Origin: DSOI01 sp041394885
GTDB lineage: Bacteria > Acidobacteriota > Terriglobia > Bryobacterales > Bryobacteraceae
Length of the DNA: 64,000 nt
Assembly (NCBI GenBank): GCA_041394885.1
Contig: JAWKHI010000009.1
Location: 124,001-188,000, forward strand
Direction of reading: 5' to 3'
Of the stretch, positions 47,904 through 58,341 are shown piece after piece. Each line of letters begins with the position of its first letter. The first letter of the stretch is position 1. The notes under the pieces were generated by a model that did not search any database, was not told where the DNA came from, and was given only the letters and a program-made list of their open reading frames with translations. The translations under genes and the position numbers were made by a program.

Positions 47904-48893
47904 GTGCCCGCCGATTCACAACTGCAGAACGCCATCGCGCGTCTCACCGATATCCGTTCCGAAATCGCCAAAGTCATCGTCGGCCAACAGGATGTGGTCG
48001 ACGGCGTTCTGACCTGCCTGTTGGCCGGTGGTCACGTCCTGCTCGAAGGCGTTCCCGGACTGGGCAAGACCACTCTCCTGCGCACGCTGTCGCGCGTGCT
48101 GCATTTGAAATACTCACGCATACAGTTCACTCCGGACCTGATGCCCGCCGACATCGTCGGCAGCATGGTCATGGAAACCGATGACCGTGGCGGTAAGAAC
48201 CTGCGCTTCCAGCATGGGCCCATCTTCGCCCATTTGGTGCTCGCCGACGAAATCAATCGCGCCACGCCGAAGACCCAGTCGGCGCTGCTCGAAGCGATGC
48301 AGGAGCGCACCGTCACCAGCGGCACGGTGACCCACGAACTGGAGTCGCCATTCCTGGTCATGGCCACTCAGAACCCCATTGAAATGGAAGGAACCTATCC
48401 GCTGCCGGAGGCGCAACTGGACCGGTTCCTGATGAAGATCCTGGTGGACTATCCGTCGCGTCAGGAATTGAGCCTGATCGTCGATCGGACCATTCAGAAA
48501 GACGAAACCGCGCTCGAGGAAAAGGCAGACCGGGACGCGATTCTCCAGTTGCGCAACGTGGCGCGCCAGGTGCTGGTGGCTCCGCACGTGCAGGAGTACG
48601 CCATCGATCTGGTGATGGCCACGCAGCCGGGATCGGCGGACGCCCATTCGCTGACGCGCAAGTTTATCCGCTACGGCAGCTCGCCGCGCGGCGCGCAAGC
48701 GATGGTGGAATGCGGCCGGGTCCGCGCTCTCATGCAGGGGCGGCTGCAGTTGAGCTCCGACGATGTGCGCGCCGTGGCGCCGTCGGTGCTGCGCCACCGC
48801 GTGATCCTCAATTTCGATGCCCATGCGGAGGGGCAGACGGCGGATTCCATTCTGGGCGAGATCATTCGTAGCCTCACGCCGGTGAACCGGTAA
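47904..48893 (+). CDS. MoxR family AAA ATPase
   Basis: 329 residues with a GTG start at 47904. Walker A is GVPGLGKT near residue 50 and Walker B LADEINR near 113. The MoxR signature ATQNPIE lies near 153, with sensor residues following. MoxR ATPases act as chaperones that load metal or assemble VWA proteins, here the three genes downstream. The GTG lies about 7 bases after a -10-like box, so the transcript is probably leaderless. It starts a four-gene operon (MoxR, DUF58, VWA and VWA). Confidence 0.93.
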   Translation: MPADSQLQNAIARLTDIRSEIAKVIVGQQDVVDGVLTCLLAGGHVLLEGVPGLGKTTLLRTLSRVLHLKYSRIQFTPDLMPADIVGSMVMETDDRGGKNLRFQHGPIFAHLVLADEINRATPKTQSALLEAMQERTVTSGTVTHELESPFLVMATQNPIEMEGTYPLPEAQLDRFLMKILVDYPSRQELSLIVDRTIQKDETALEEKADRDAILQLRNVARQVLVAPHVQEYAIDLVMATQPGSADAHSLTRKFIRYGSSPRGAQAMVECGRVRALMQGRLQLSSDDVRAVAPSVLRHRVILNFDAHAEGQTADSILGEIIRSLTPVNR

Positions 48894-48905
48894 GCGGGCG
48901 GGCAC

Positions 48906-49790
48906 ATGGCGGCCGAACCCCTGATCGATCGCAAGTTTCTGGAAAAGCTGGAGCGGCTGGCGATCCGGTGGCAGAAGTCATTTCCCGGATTGGTGGGCGG
49001 GCACAATGCTTCCCGGTTTGCCGGCTCCGGGCAGGAGTTTCTCGATCACAGGAACTTCCATCACGGCGATGATTTGCGCGCGGTGAACTGGCGCGCCTAC
49101 ATGCGGCTCGAGAAGATGTTTCTCAAGATGTTCCAGGTGGAGCCTCGCGTGCCCGTGCGGCTGCTCGTGGACGCGAGCGCGAGCATGGCCACCGGCGAAC
49201 CGGCGAAGTTCGACTATGCACGCCGTCTGACGGCCGCGCTGGCCTACGTCGGTCTGGTTCGCCTCGATACGATTCTCATCCATCCGTTTCGGGATACCCT
49301 CGGCGACGGGCAGGTTTGCTCCGGCGGACGACACAGGTTCGGCCCCGTGGCTGATTTTCTGTCGTCCGTGGAGGCAAAAGGGCAAACAGACTTCCTACAG
49401 GTGTCCCGCCAATTCGTCAATAAGTATGTGAATCGCGGACTGGTGATCATAGTATCGGATTTTCTCGCCGAGACCGATCCCGACAAGCCACTCCAGTATC
49501 TGGCCGAGTTCGGCCCTGAGGTGCTGGCGATCCATGTCTTTTCCGATCAGGACCGTACGCCCCCCTTCGAGGGAGAACTGGAACTCACCGACGCGGAGTG
49601 CGGCGAAAAGCTGGAGCTCGAATTCGATACCGAGGCCCGAGCGCGCTACACGGCGGCGTTTGACGATTATTGCGATCGCGTGAGACGGGCGGTGTTGGGT
49701 CACGCGGGCCGGTATGCCGCGGTGCCGACGTCGCTGCCGATTGAAGAAGCGATCTTCGGGCCGGTGGTGCGTGCGCGGGGTGTCGCCTGA
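48906..49790 (+). CDS. DUF58 domain protein (Bat operon type)
   Basis: 294 residues. The DUF58 hallmark is plain: HHGDDLRAVNW near residue 57 and a VWA-like fold with DASAS near 89. These proteins link MoxR to the membrane-bound VWA partners. It follows moxR by 12 bp and overlaps the next start as TGATG. Cytoplasmic. Its function in aerotolerance or envelope assembly is inferred from Bat operons. Confidence 0.92.
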   Translation: MAAEPLIDRKFLEKLERLAIRWQKSFPGLVGGHNASRFAGSGQEFLDHRNFHHGDDLRAVNWRAYMRLEKMFLKMFQVEPRVPVRLLVDASASMATGEPAKFDYARRLTAALAYVGLVRLDTILIHPFRDTLGDGQVCSGGRHRFGPVADFLSSVEAKGQTDFLQVSRQFVNKYVNRGLVIIVSDFLAETDPDKPLQYLAEFGPEVLAIHVFSDQDRTPPFEGELELTDAECGEKLELEFDTEARARYTAAFDDYCDRVRRAVLGHAGRYAAVPTSLPIEEAIFGPVVRARGVA

Positions 49791-51709
49791 TGTTTTTTTT
49801 CAACCTCAGCGCTGCCGAGTTTTTGGGTTTGTTCGCTGCGGCGTCGGCCGTGGTAGTGGCTTTGTATCTGCTCGACCGGTCCCGCCGGCAGGTGGTGGTT
49901 TCCACGCTGCGGTTCTGGACCAAGGCGTCACGCCCGGTGGAATCCACCCGTCGGCGGCGGATTACTCAATGGCCGTCTTTGCTGCTCCAACTGCTGTCGA
50001 TCGCTTGCCTCTTGCTCGCGTTGTCGCAGCTACGGCTGGGAAGCCGCGACATGAGTTCGCGCGATCACGTCCTGATCCTCGACACATCGTCGTGGATGGC
50101 GGCGCGGGGCGGCGGCGGGCGGACGCTGATGGAGGAAACGCGGGCGGTGGCGCAGCAGTACCTCAACAACCTCTCCCGGGGAGACCGGGTGCTCGTGATG
50201 TACGCCGACGCGCTGGCGACGCCGGTGACGGCGTTCGAGACCAGCCGGAAGAATGCGCGCGAGGCCGTCGCGCGGGCGCAGGCTGGAAGCTCGGCCCTCG
50301 ATCTGCAGGGTGCGCTCGATTACGCAGTGGGGCTGCAGAAACGGGAAAACAAGGTGGCGGGCGAGATCGTCTACGCGGGCGCGGGCAGGGTGACGGCGGG
50401 CGAGGGAGGCATCCACGCGCCGGCGAATCTGCGTGTGCTGCCGGTGGCCGCGAATCCGTCGAACGCCGGCTTGCGGAAGATCGGCGTCCGGCGCTCGACG
50501 CAGGATGGTGGACTCTGGCGGGTGTTCGTTTCCGTGCGCAACTACAACCGTCGTCCCCAGCCGGTGGATCTGGCGGTGACGTTCGCGGCATCGCCGGTGG
50601 CCACGCGGCGATTGAACATGGCGGCGATGGCGGAAGAAGAGGTTGTTTTCGATTTCCGCACCCGTGTGGCCGGCGTGATGGAAGCCAGGATCCGGGCTCG
50701 CGGAGACGGCTTTCCCGGCGATGACCGAGCGACGCTTCAACTGCCGGCGTCACCGCTGGTTCCGGTGACGGTATGTTCGACTGACCCACGGGCCCTTCGC
50801 CCGTTGCTCGATGCGCATCCGAATGTGGCGGCAAAATATCTGTCTCCATCGCAGTGCGAAGGGACGATCGAGGAGGGGATTGCGATCTTTGACCGGTGCG
50901 CGCCGCGGGTCTCGGCGAAAATTCCCGCGATGTATCTCGCGCCGCCGCCGACTGGATCTCCGGTCCCGGTGCGGCGTCAGGCGCCGGAAGCGGAGTTTCG
51001 CACCTGGAACCGGGATCATCCGCTGGCGGCGGGCCTGCGGGCGCAGGATTTGCGGCTGGGAGCGCCTGAGGTGCTGAGCCCGGCGGCCGGTGATGCTGTA
51101 GTGGCCGAGTCAAGCGCTGGTCCGTTGATTGTTGCGCGGCCGGGATCGGCCAACGGCACGGCGCGTATCGTGGCGTTCGGGTTTCATCCCGTGCATGCCG
51201 GTTTGAAGTTCGAACTGGCCGCGCCGCTGCTGTTCGCCAATGCGATCCGGTGGCTCGCTCCGGACAGCTTCCGCCGCTTTGAGCTGTTCGCAAACAGTAC
51301 GGGGATGGTGCAGGCGCCGATGGAGAGGGACGCCGGCGCGGGTGAGGTCCGGGTGGTGGGCGAAGATGGCGTTCCGCTGCCATTTTCGGTGCGCGATAAC
51401 ACGATCCGGTTTTTCTCGGCGTCGCCGGGCACGGTGCGAGTGGCTGCTGGCGATCAGGAACAGGTCCACTCTCTGACGCTGCCCGCGGTTCCCGATGATT
51501 TGTGGCAGCCGTCGGCCGGGATCAAGCGGGGAGTGCCCCGGCGGGGCGAGAGCGGATCGCCCTATAGCGATATCTGGTACTGGCTGGCATTGGCCGGCGG
51601 GCTCGGGCTGTTGCTCGAATGGTTGTGGTACGCGCCTCGCGGCCGCAGGCTGGTGGGACATGCGCTGTCGTCCGGGGATGGGGAGGCCGCGTTGCGGAAA
51701 GCGTCATGA
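49790..51709 (+). CDS. BatA-like membrane protein with VWA domain
   Basis: 639 residues. Two N-terminal membrane segments (8-28 and 63-82) flank the BatA-type RRRRITQWPS loop, and a final segment near residues 596-616 anchors the C-terminus. The VWA metal site reads LDTSSW near 99, so the third Ser of DxSxS is replaced by Trp and metal binding may be reduced. The C-terminal half resembles the periplasmic part of BatA proteins. It overlaps both neighbours (TGATG before, ATGA after). Confidence 0.85.
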   Translation: MFFFNLSAAEFLGLFAAASAVVVALYLLDRSRRQVVVSTLRFWTKASRPVESTRRRRITQWPSLLLQLLSIACLLLALSQLRLGSRDMSSRDHVLILDTSSWMAARGGGGRTLMEETRAVAQQYLNNLSRGDRVLVMYADALATPVTAFETSRKNAREAVARAQAGSSALDLQGALDYAVGLQKRENKVAGEIVYAGAGRVTAGEGGIHAPANLRVLPVAANPSNAGLRKIGVRRSTQDGGLWRVFVSVRNYNRRPQPVDLAVTFAASPVATRRLNMAAMAEEEVVFDFRTRVAGVMEARIRARGDGFPGDDRATLQLPASPLVPVTVCSTDPRALRPLLDAHPNVAAKYLSPSQCEGTIEEGIAIFDRCAPRVSAKIPAMYLAPPPTGSPVPVRRQAPEAEFRTWNRDHPLAAGLRAQDLRLGAPEVLSPAAGDAVVAESSAGPLIVARPGSANGTARIVAFGFHPVHAGLKFELAAPLLFANAIRWLAPDSFRRFELFANSTGMVQAPMERDAGAGEVRVVGEDGVPLPFSVRDNTIRFFSASPGTVRVAAGDQEQVHSLTLPAVPDDLWQPSAGIKRGVPRRGESGSPYSDIWYWLALAGGLGLLLEWLWYAPRGRRLVGHALSSGDGEAALRKAS

Positions 51710-54202
51710 GTTTCGAACGCTGGTGGATGCTGCTGTTCGCGCCGCTTCCCCTTGTGTGGTGGGGCTTCGCGCTGCGGCGGACCGGGCGCCGCCTGGGTCT
51801 GGCTTTGAAGGCGCTATCGTTGCTGGCGGTGATCCTCGCCCTTGCGGAACCGAGCCTGGATGTTTGGGAAACCAAAGTGGCGGTGGCGGTGTTGGTCGAC
51901 ACCTCGGCGAGCGTGTCGGGGCAGGACCTGGAGAAAGCTTCCGGCTTGGTCGAGACCCTCGAACGGGCACGGGGCCGGCACTGGATGCGCGTGTTCCCGT
52001 TCGCGGGTAGTGTGCGCGATCTGGCGCCGTCGGAAGTGGCGGGAAAGGTACGGCTGCAGTTGACCGGGGGCGATGGCGGACGGGCCACGGACATGGAGTC
52101 CGCCATCCGCGACGCAATCGGATCGGCCCCGGCCGGGATGGTGCCGCGCGTGGTGATGATCTCCGATGGTAAGGAAAACCGCGGCAGCGTACTGCGTGCG
52201 GCGTGGCAGGCGCGGCGTCTCGGGGTGCCCGTGGACACGTTCGCATTGTCGGGTAAAGCTCGTCCGGCGCTGCGGCTGGAAACGGTGACGCTGCCGCCGG
52301 TGGTGTTCAGCGGCGAGCGATTCGCTATCGAGATGGTGGTGAGTTCGCCGGCGGCCGGGCAGGCGGGCGTGGAACTGGCGGCGGAGGGAAAATCGCTCGG
52401 CTCGAGCCAGGTGCGGCTACAGGCGGGCGAAAACACGGTGCAGGTACAGGCCAACATCGGCGCTGCGGGTGCCCTGGAGTTGACCGGCCGCGTCCGTTCC
52501 CCGGAGCACGGCGAAGTGAGCTTCGCGCGCGCCATTACGCTCCGGAAGCCGAGGCTGTTGCTGTTGTCGCAGGACCCGCCCGGATCCGGCGTGAATTTGC
52601 GCCGGGCGCTCGACGCGGCTCAGTTCGAAATCGTGGAGTTGGCGTCGCCGCCTCCCGGAGGCTTCGACCCCTACCAGATCGTGGTGTTCAATAACTGGGA
52701 TCTGGAAGCATTGGCGCCGGCTACAAAGGCCGATCTGGAGGCGTTCGTGCAGCAGGGCGGTGGGTTGTTTGTAATCGGCGGAGAGAAGAACATCTACGTC
52801 GAGAACAAGGAAGCCGGAAGATGCGTTGGACCGGACGCTGCCGGCGAAAGCCCGGCGCCGCCGTCACCGGAAGGAACCCTTGTTGACCTGATCATCGACA
52901 AGTCCTCTTCGATGGAAGGCAAGAAGATGGAACTCGCCTGGCTGGCAGCCATCGGCGTGGTGGAGAATCTCCGTCCCATCGACATGGGTGGCGCTGGATT
53001 CGACAATTGTTCCAGTGGGCGGTGCCGGTCCGCAAGGCCGAGGACCGGCCGCTTTGGATCAAACGGCTGGTGGCGGGCATCACGCCGGATGGCGCAACGC
53101 AGATCGCGCCCGCTCTGACGGAATCCTGCCCGCCGCGCGGTGCCGGTGCGACCTTCAAGCATATCGTGCTGCTGACCGACGGGGATTTCTGGAAGAAGGC
53201 GACAGTATCGCCTTGGCGAAGGAAGCCGCGCAGCAGAAGATCACCATCTCGACGGTGGGCTTGGGCCAGGACGTCAATCGCGCTCTATCTCGAAAAGGTG
53301 GCGAGCTTTGCCAAGTGGCCGGTCGTATTTTCTCAGCGATCCCTCGGGGCTCGAGCAGATCCTGCTGCGGCGATGTGATGGAGCACACTGGCTCCACGGC
53401 GATCGAAAAGCCGCTGACACCCCAGGTGGTGAAGCAGGCTGGAAATACTGAAGGGGTCGGCATGGAGACCGCGCCCGCACTGAAGGGCTACGTCCGGTTC
53501 ATTGCTAAGCCTTCCGCTGACACTCTCCTCACCATGGACGACAAGGACCCGCTGTTCGTGCGATGGCAATACGGGCTGGGCCGGTCGGCGGTGTTTTCCT
53601 CCGATGCCAAGGCGCGCTGGGCCGGCGATTGGGTGGCATGGTCCGGATTTGACCGCTTCTGGACCAACGTGGCCAGGGACCTGCTGCCTCACTCGCAACC
53701 GGTGGAGGCAGGGCTCCGGTACGACAACGACAGCGGCGCTCTTGTGGCGGACTACCGGTTGTCGCGCCATGTGAAGGAACCGGCGAAGGCTCCGGCGATT
53801 TTCGCGGTGGGGCCCGATGGGTTTCGAAAGCCGATGTCGCTGAAGCGCATCGCGCCAGGGACTTATCGAGCCACGGTGCCGGTAGGCTCGCGTCGCGGCT
53901 TGTTCCGGGTACGGCCGCTCGAGGAGTCGCGGGCGTTTCCCGAAATCGGGTTGTATTTGCCGGAACAGGAACTGGAAGAATACGGGTCCGACGCGGCATT
54001 GCTGCGGCAGGTCTCGGCCTACACCGGTGGCCGCTTCCAGCCTTCCGGCGCTCAGGTTTTCGATTCCGGCGGCAAGGCAATCCCGTCCCGGATGAGCCTT
54101 TGGCCCGGGCTGCTGGGCTTGGCGGTGCTGTTGAATCTGCTCGAATTGCTCAACCGCAAGTGGAAAGGCGTCCTGGAACTGCTTTCGCGCCGGGCCGTCT
54201 AA
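51706..54202 (+). pseudogene. VWA/glutamine-amidotransferase-like membrane protein, broken by at least nine single-base indels
   Basis: The first 430 codons and the last 250 codons read cleanly. Membrane segments near residues 7-22 and 28-48 are followed by a VWA domain with an intact DTSAS site near 65, an amidotransferase-like region near 320-365, a second VWA domain starting DKSSS near 405, and a C-terminal membrane segment. Between 52985 and 53450 the conserved sequence moves among all three frames (FQWAVPVRKAE in one, EEGDSIALAKEA in another, and the DVMEHTGSTA stretch in the first). Near 53430 an insertion and a deletion within about 20 bases cancel. This suggests poor consensus rather than decay. 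It would complete a MoxR-DUF58-VWA-VWA unit. Confidence 0.8.
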
Positions 54203-54289
54203 GAACTCGCCGGCGCAACGGAGCTGGGAGTCGGATCTTTTGCTGCATCGAGGGCTCCCCGCCCTGTGCCGGCTCGCCGCGCGTGGCTG

Positions 54290-55167
54290 TTATTGGACGC
54301 TCAGCAGCGTCTGCAGGCGAGGATAGTGGCCGGCCCCGCGCAGCCGTTCCATGGCTTGATTCTCGATCTGCCGGATGCGCTCGCGGCTCAAGTTGAGCTG
54401 ACGGGCGATCTCCTGGCGGCCGTACTCGCGTTCGCATCCGATGCCGAACCGGAGCCGAATGATGGCCGCTTCCGTTGGGGGAAGCGCGTTGAGCACCTCG
54501 GCGGTCCGTTGGCGGACGTCGCCGTCAAACAGCCTGTCCACCACGGAGTTGGCGTTAGGGTCCGGAATGAAGTCGGCGAGCGAGGATTCCCCGTTGTTGC
54601 CCACCTGCAAGTCGAGGGAAACGGGGTCACGCGCCAGGACGCGAATTTCGCGCACCCGGTCCTCGGTGACGTCGAGGCGCTGCGCGAGTTCGTGGTCTGT
54701 GGGTGGGCGGCCGAGTTCCCGATCGAGTTCGCGGGCCGCGCGGAGGAACTTGTTCAGCGTCTCATTGACGTGAACGGGGATACGGATGGTCCTCGACTGA
54801 TCGTCGATGGCGCGTGTGATTGCCTGCCGGATCCACCATGTCGCGTAGGTGGAAAACTTGTAGCCGAGCCGGTAGTCGAATTTCTCCGTGGCCCGGATCA
54901 GGCCCATATTGCCCTCCTGGATAAGGTCCAGAAGGTGCATGCCGCTGCGAATGTATTTCTTGGCGATCGATACGACCAGCCGGAGGTTTGCCTCGACGAG
55001 CGCGTTCTGGCGCTGGCCGCGCCGGGTTCTCTTCGGCTTCCCGTACGGCTTCCACGCACCGGCGCAGTTGTTCGAGCGTGGCTCCGGCTTCGCGTTCGCG
55101 CTCCCGAATCGCCGTGCGCAGCGCGCGAGCCTGGGTACGCGACCCGGTCCGGCGCAACTCGGCTCAT
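54290..55167 (-). CDS. Small sigma-70 factor (regions 2-4), two one-base insertions in the N-terminus
   Basis: The C-terminal 230 codons are clean. Region 2 (ALVEANLRLVVSIAKKY, STYATWWIRQAI), region 3 and region 4 (RFGIGCEREYG, LSRERIRQIE) are all present. Upstream, the Glu/Arg-rich helix REREREAGATLEQL reads in a second frame. Removing one base from the CC at 55015-55018 and one near 55161 (minus strand AGCC) gives a 291-residue protein starting at ATG 55165-55167 without region 1.1. That ATG overlaps an upstream stop as ATGA. It is a primary-type or group 2 sigma factor without the usual N-terminus. Both corrections are inferred. Confidence 0.8.
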
Positions 55168-55791
55168 CGTAGCCACCGCCGCCGCTGCGGATTGACCGCG
55201 GACCGGAACTCGGTCCATTGAGCGGGCGTGAACGGGATCTGCCGATCGCCTTGGAGTACCGGACCAGCAAACGCGCACGTTCGCTGGCCAAACCGGCTCT
55301 TACGTGAACATGACGGACCGGAGTGGCGTCCATGTGCGGCGGTCGATCGCTTCGAGCAGCCTACCTCGCTTCGCTCGCGTCTCGAAACCGGTCCATGGCG
55401 TCAGCCCTGCTTTGTTCCTTGGCCACAGACGTCACGCCAGCCACGAGGGATCACCGCGTTGAGCGGGAGATCCTTTCTGAATGCTTTCGCAGACGGCCGC
55501 ACAGGCCTTCTGCAATAAGGCTTGGCGGAGAGCAGCTTTTGGGCGCACTGCACGCCCTGCTCCATGCGCTGGCCAAGTGGACTTCTCTTCTTATATTGAT
55601 CAGCGAAATAGTCCCCATTTCGCGGAGGTGGTCTGCTGGCCATCGGCCGGAATGGCGTTGCTTGGTTCCGCGAGCGCGTGGTCGCCCGATTCCCAGTCAT
55701 CCCCGGCGTGCTGGGCCGTGGAGTCTTCGGTCTCTGCAAGAAGGTGTTTTTCGAGTTGGCGCATGTTCGTCTTTTTTACCTGCAATTCCCC
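55164..55791 (-). other. Possible leftward gene upstream of sigma, indel-riddled; otherwise no clear gene in 55.2-56.0 kb
   Basis: Minus-strand fragments look coding in sequence: MRQLEKHLLAETED from ATG 55791, FADQYKKRSPLGQRM near 55590, and QIPFTPAQWTEF ending at the TGA 55164-55166 that overlaps the sigma start. They lie in different frames, so at least three indels are needed to join them. I do not recognise the protein. The 55791-56006 stretch is more AT-rich than the surroundings and holds only a TACAAT box at 55929-55934 before vapB. Confidence 0.35.
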
Positions 55792-56006
55792 CCTGCCATC
55801 GACCGCTAATACGTAAGATGCAGAATGACGCGTGGGTTTCACGCGGGTGTTGAGTTTACAGGCTAGTGGCCATTTTATCGCACATTTAAAGTGTGTCCAA
55901 ATGTCTGGAAGCTTATGGGACCTCATGCTACAATCAGAACCGAGGGCTGCCGATGAGAACAGGTGGGCCACTGAAAGGCAGGATGGAAGGGCGGGCCAGA
56001 AGGATT

Positions 56007-56286
56007 ATGAGCGAGGGGCCGATGGAAAAGAGTTCGGACGCGCGGCGGGCGCATCTGGTGATTCCAGAGAGCCTGATCGAGGAAATCGATAGTCTTGTAG
56101 GGGCCACGCGGCCGAAGCCAGTTCATCGTGGAAGCGGCCCGGTATGAGTTGAAGCGTCAGCGCCAGTTGGGGGCGTTGAAAGCGGCTGCTGGGGCCTGGG
56201 ATGCGGACGAGCATCCGGAACTCCGCGAAGGCGGTTTGTCCTACCAAAAGAAACTGCGGGCGGAAAGCGACCGCCGGGGTGGTTAA
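56007..56286 (+). CDS. VapB-like antitoxin, one-base insertion near 56101
   Basis: With one G removed from the GGGG at 56100-56103 the gene reads as a 92-residue antitoxin. It includes LVIPESLIEEID followed by LVGPRGRSQFIVEAARYELKR, a ribbon-helix-helix-type pattern seen in antitoxins of VapC. Without the correction the frame stops early at 56145. ATG 56007 has AAGGA five bases upstream; an ATG at 56022 is possible. It lies 18 bp before vapC, and the pair would autoregulate. Confidence 0.75.
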
Positions 56287-56304
56287 GGCCGCCCGGCGCC
56301 ATAC

Positions 56305-56683
56305 ATGATTTACCTTCTGGATACCAACATCCTCATTGGGGTGATCACGGGCCGCAAGCCGTACGCGAACCTGCTCTCGGGCTTGGTGGAGGACCGGCAC
56401 TTGCTGGCAACTTGTTCGATCGTGGTGGCCGAGGTCTACGCGGGGATGCGCCCGGCCGAGGAGGTCCGCACGACGGGGTTGCTCGAGACGCTGGAATATC
56501 TGCCATGCAACTACGCAGTAGCGCGGCGGCGGGCGCCATCCGGAGCGAGGCCAGCGCAAGGGACGGGAGATCTGTCTGGCGGATGCCACCCTCGCTGCCG
56601 TGGCGATGGTGCATGGATGCGTCCTGATGACGGAAAATACGAAGGATTTCGCCGTGGAGGAGCTGCGGATCCAGGTACCGTAA
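56305..56683 (+). CDS. VapC-like PIN-domain toxin, two one-base deletions
   Basis: Restoring one G near 56528 and one C near 56552 gives a 126-residue PIN RNase. The acidic residues are all present: Asp in LLDTNIL (residue 6), Glu in VAEVYAG (near 45), Asp in CLADATLA (near 95), and the late Asp in ENTKDF (near 117). As sequenced, the frame leaves the family after the first 85 codons. VapC cleaves specific RNAs when VapB is degraded. Preserved catalytic residues in shifted frames suggest a live module with consensus errors. Confidence 0.82.
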
Positions 56684-56708
56684 CGCCCCGGAGGCGCCGC
56701 CGTTTGCG

Positions 56709-58338
56709 CTACCGGGCGCTTTGGGCCTGTAGCTTGCGGGCGCGTTCCCAGGCCATCCTGGCTTTGTATTCCTGGTGCAGCGTCGAAACACCCGCCCAAC
56801 CGTATCCGGCAACGAAGATGGTGAGCAGGGGAACGGCGAAGAAGTTGAAACTCTCCACCGCGTACATCACCATAGTCACGAAATAGGCGGCGAAGCCGAG
56901 TTCGATGTAGGGCAGCCAGCCGGAGCGGCTGCGATATTTCTGGTTGGTTTCCGCGACGCGGCCTTCCTGCTTCTGGTTGCCCGTGATGGCGTACTTGGGG
57001 GTGCGGACGAAGCTCGTCTTTACGCCTAGCAGAGCCTCGATCACGGCCTTGGTGTTGATCACGCTTAGAGCGGCGCCGGCGGCCATCAAAATCGGCATCA
57101 TCACGATGGATCGCTTCCAGTTGGAGCGGTCGCGTTCGTATTGGGCCGCCAGGTAGAAAAAATCACTGACAAGAACGTTGCAAACAGCAGCGGGACGTCC
57201 ACCAGCAGTAGTTGCTGCCAGCCCATGTAGAAGCGGACGATCATCACGGGCAGCATCATCATGGTGACGACGATCATCAGCGGGTAGGCGATGTTCGGGG
57301 TGAGGTGCCAGATCGCTTCCAGTTTCACGCGCCAGGGAAGGTCCGCGGCTAGGATTCGCCGCAGCAGCTTGATCGCCACCTGCGTGAGTCCTTTGGCCCA
57401 TCGGGACTGCTGTACCTGGAACCCGAGCGTGTCGACGGGAAGCTCGGACGGGCACTCGATTTCCGGGACGTAGACGAAGCGCCAGTCCTTCAGTTGGGCG
57501 CGGTAGCTGAGGTCTGAGTCTTCGGTGAGGGTATCGTGCTCCCAGCCGCCGGCGTCTTCGATCATCCGCCGCCGCATGATTCCGGCCGTTCCATTGAAGT
57601 TGAAAAACTGGCCGGAACGGAACCGTGCGTTGTGCTCGAGAACGAAATGGCCGTCGAGCAGGATGCCTTGCACCTCGGTGAGCAGGTTGTAATAGCGGTT
57701 GAGGTAAGACCAGCGCGTCTGAACCAGACCAACGCGGGAATCGGTGAAGTAGTGGACTGTCCGGCGCAGGAAGTCGCGCGGGATCACGAAGTCCGCGTCG
57801 AAGATGGCGACGAACTCGCCCGTGGCCGTCTTGAGGCCGTTTTCGAGTGCGCCGGCTTTGAACCCGTACCGGTTGGTGCGGTGAATGTACTCGATGGGGT
57901 GCCCCTGGGCGCGATATTCCGCCACCAGACGCTCGGTGAACGGGTGCGTGTCGTCGGTGGAATCGTCAAGTACCTGAATCTGGAGCAGTTCCACTGGGTA
58001 ATCGATCCGCGTGGCTTCCCGAGCAGGCGCTCGACCACGAAGCGTTCGTTGTAGATAGGGAGCTGGATGGTCACGCGCGGCAGTTGCTCGAATTCGGCAG
58101 CGGGCGGCGGTGTCGGCTGCCTACGATGCCTCCAGTAGGTGAACAGCACCTCGTAGCGATTCAGTCCGTAGAAGGCCAGGATCACCAGGATCGTGAAATA
58201 GGGGATCAGCAGCGAATAGTCGAACCAGTTAAGCTGGTGAACGCCCTCGAAGGTCCGATCGAACAGCGCGTTTTCGATCTGGTCGCGCCACGTGGCCGCG
58301 GCGAACAACAATGGGGCGGTTGAGATCGAGCTAATCAT
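56709..58338 (-). CDS. Glycosyltransferase family 2 (cellulose-synthase-like) membrane protein, two one-base deletions
   Basis: With two bases restored it is 543 residues. An N-terminal membrane segment (about 40-60) precedes the GT2 domain. The conserved acidic and QxxRW motifs appear in order: DDST near 125, DAD near 180, TEDSD near 280 and QQSRW near 316. Four or more membrane segments follow. The frame breaks at the GGG of 58018-58020 (GGGG expected on the minus strand) and at the T6 run at 57157-57162 (T7 expected). No PilZ domain is seen. It is divergent from the GT-C gene by 3 bp and convergent with vapC. Confidence 0.86.
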
Positions 58339-58341
58339 CGA

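Noticed and set aside
55323..55853. Plus-strand 176-codon open frame between sigma and vapB
   Set aside because: Low-complexity and without a recognisable motif; the minus strand has better coding character.
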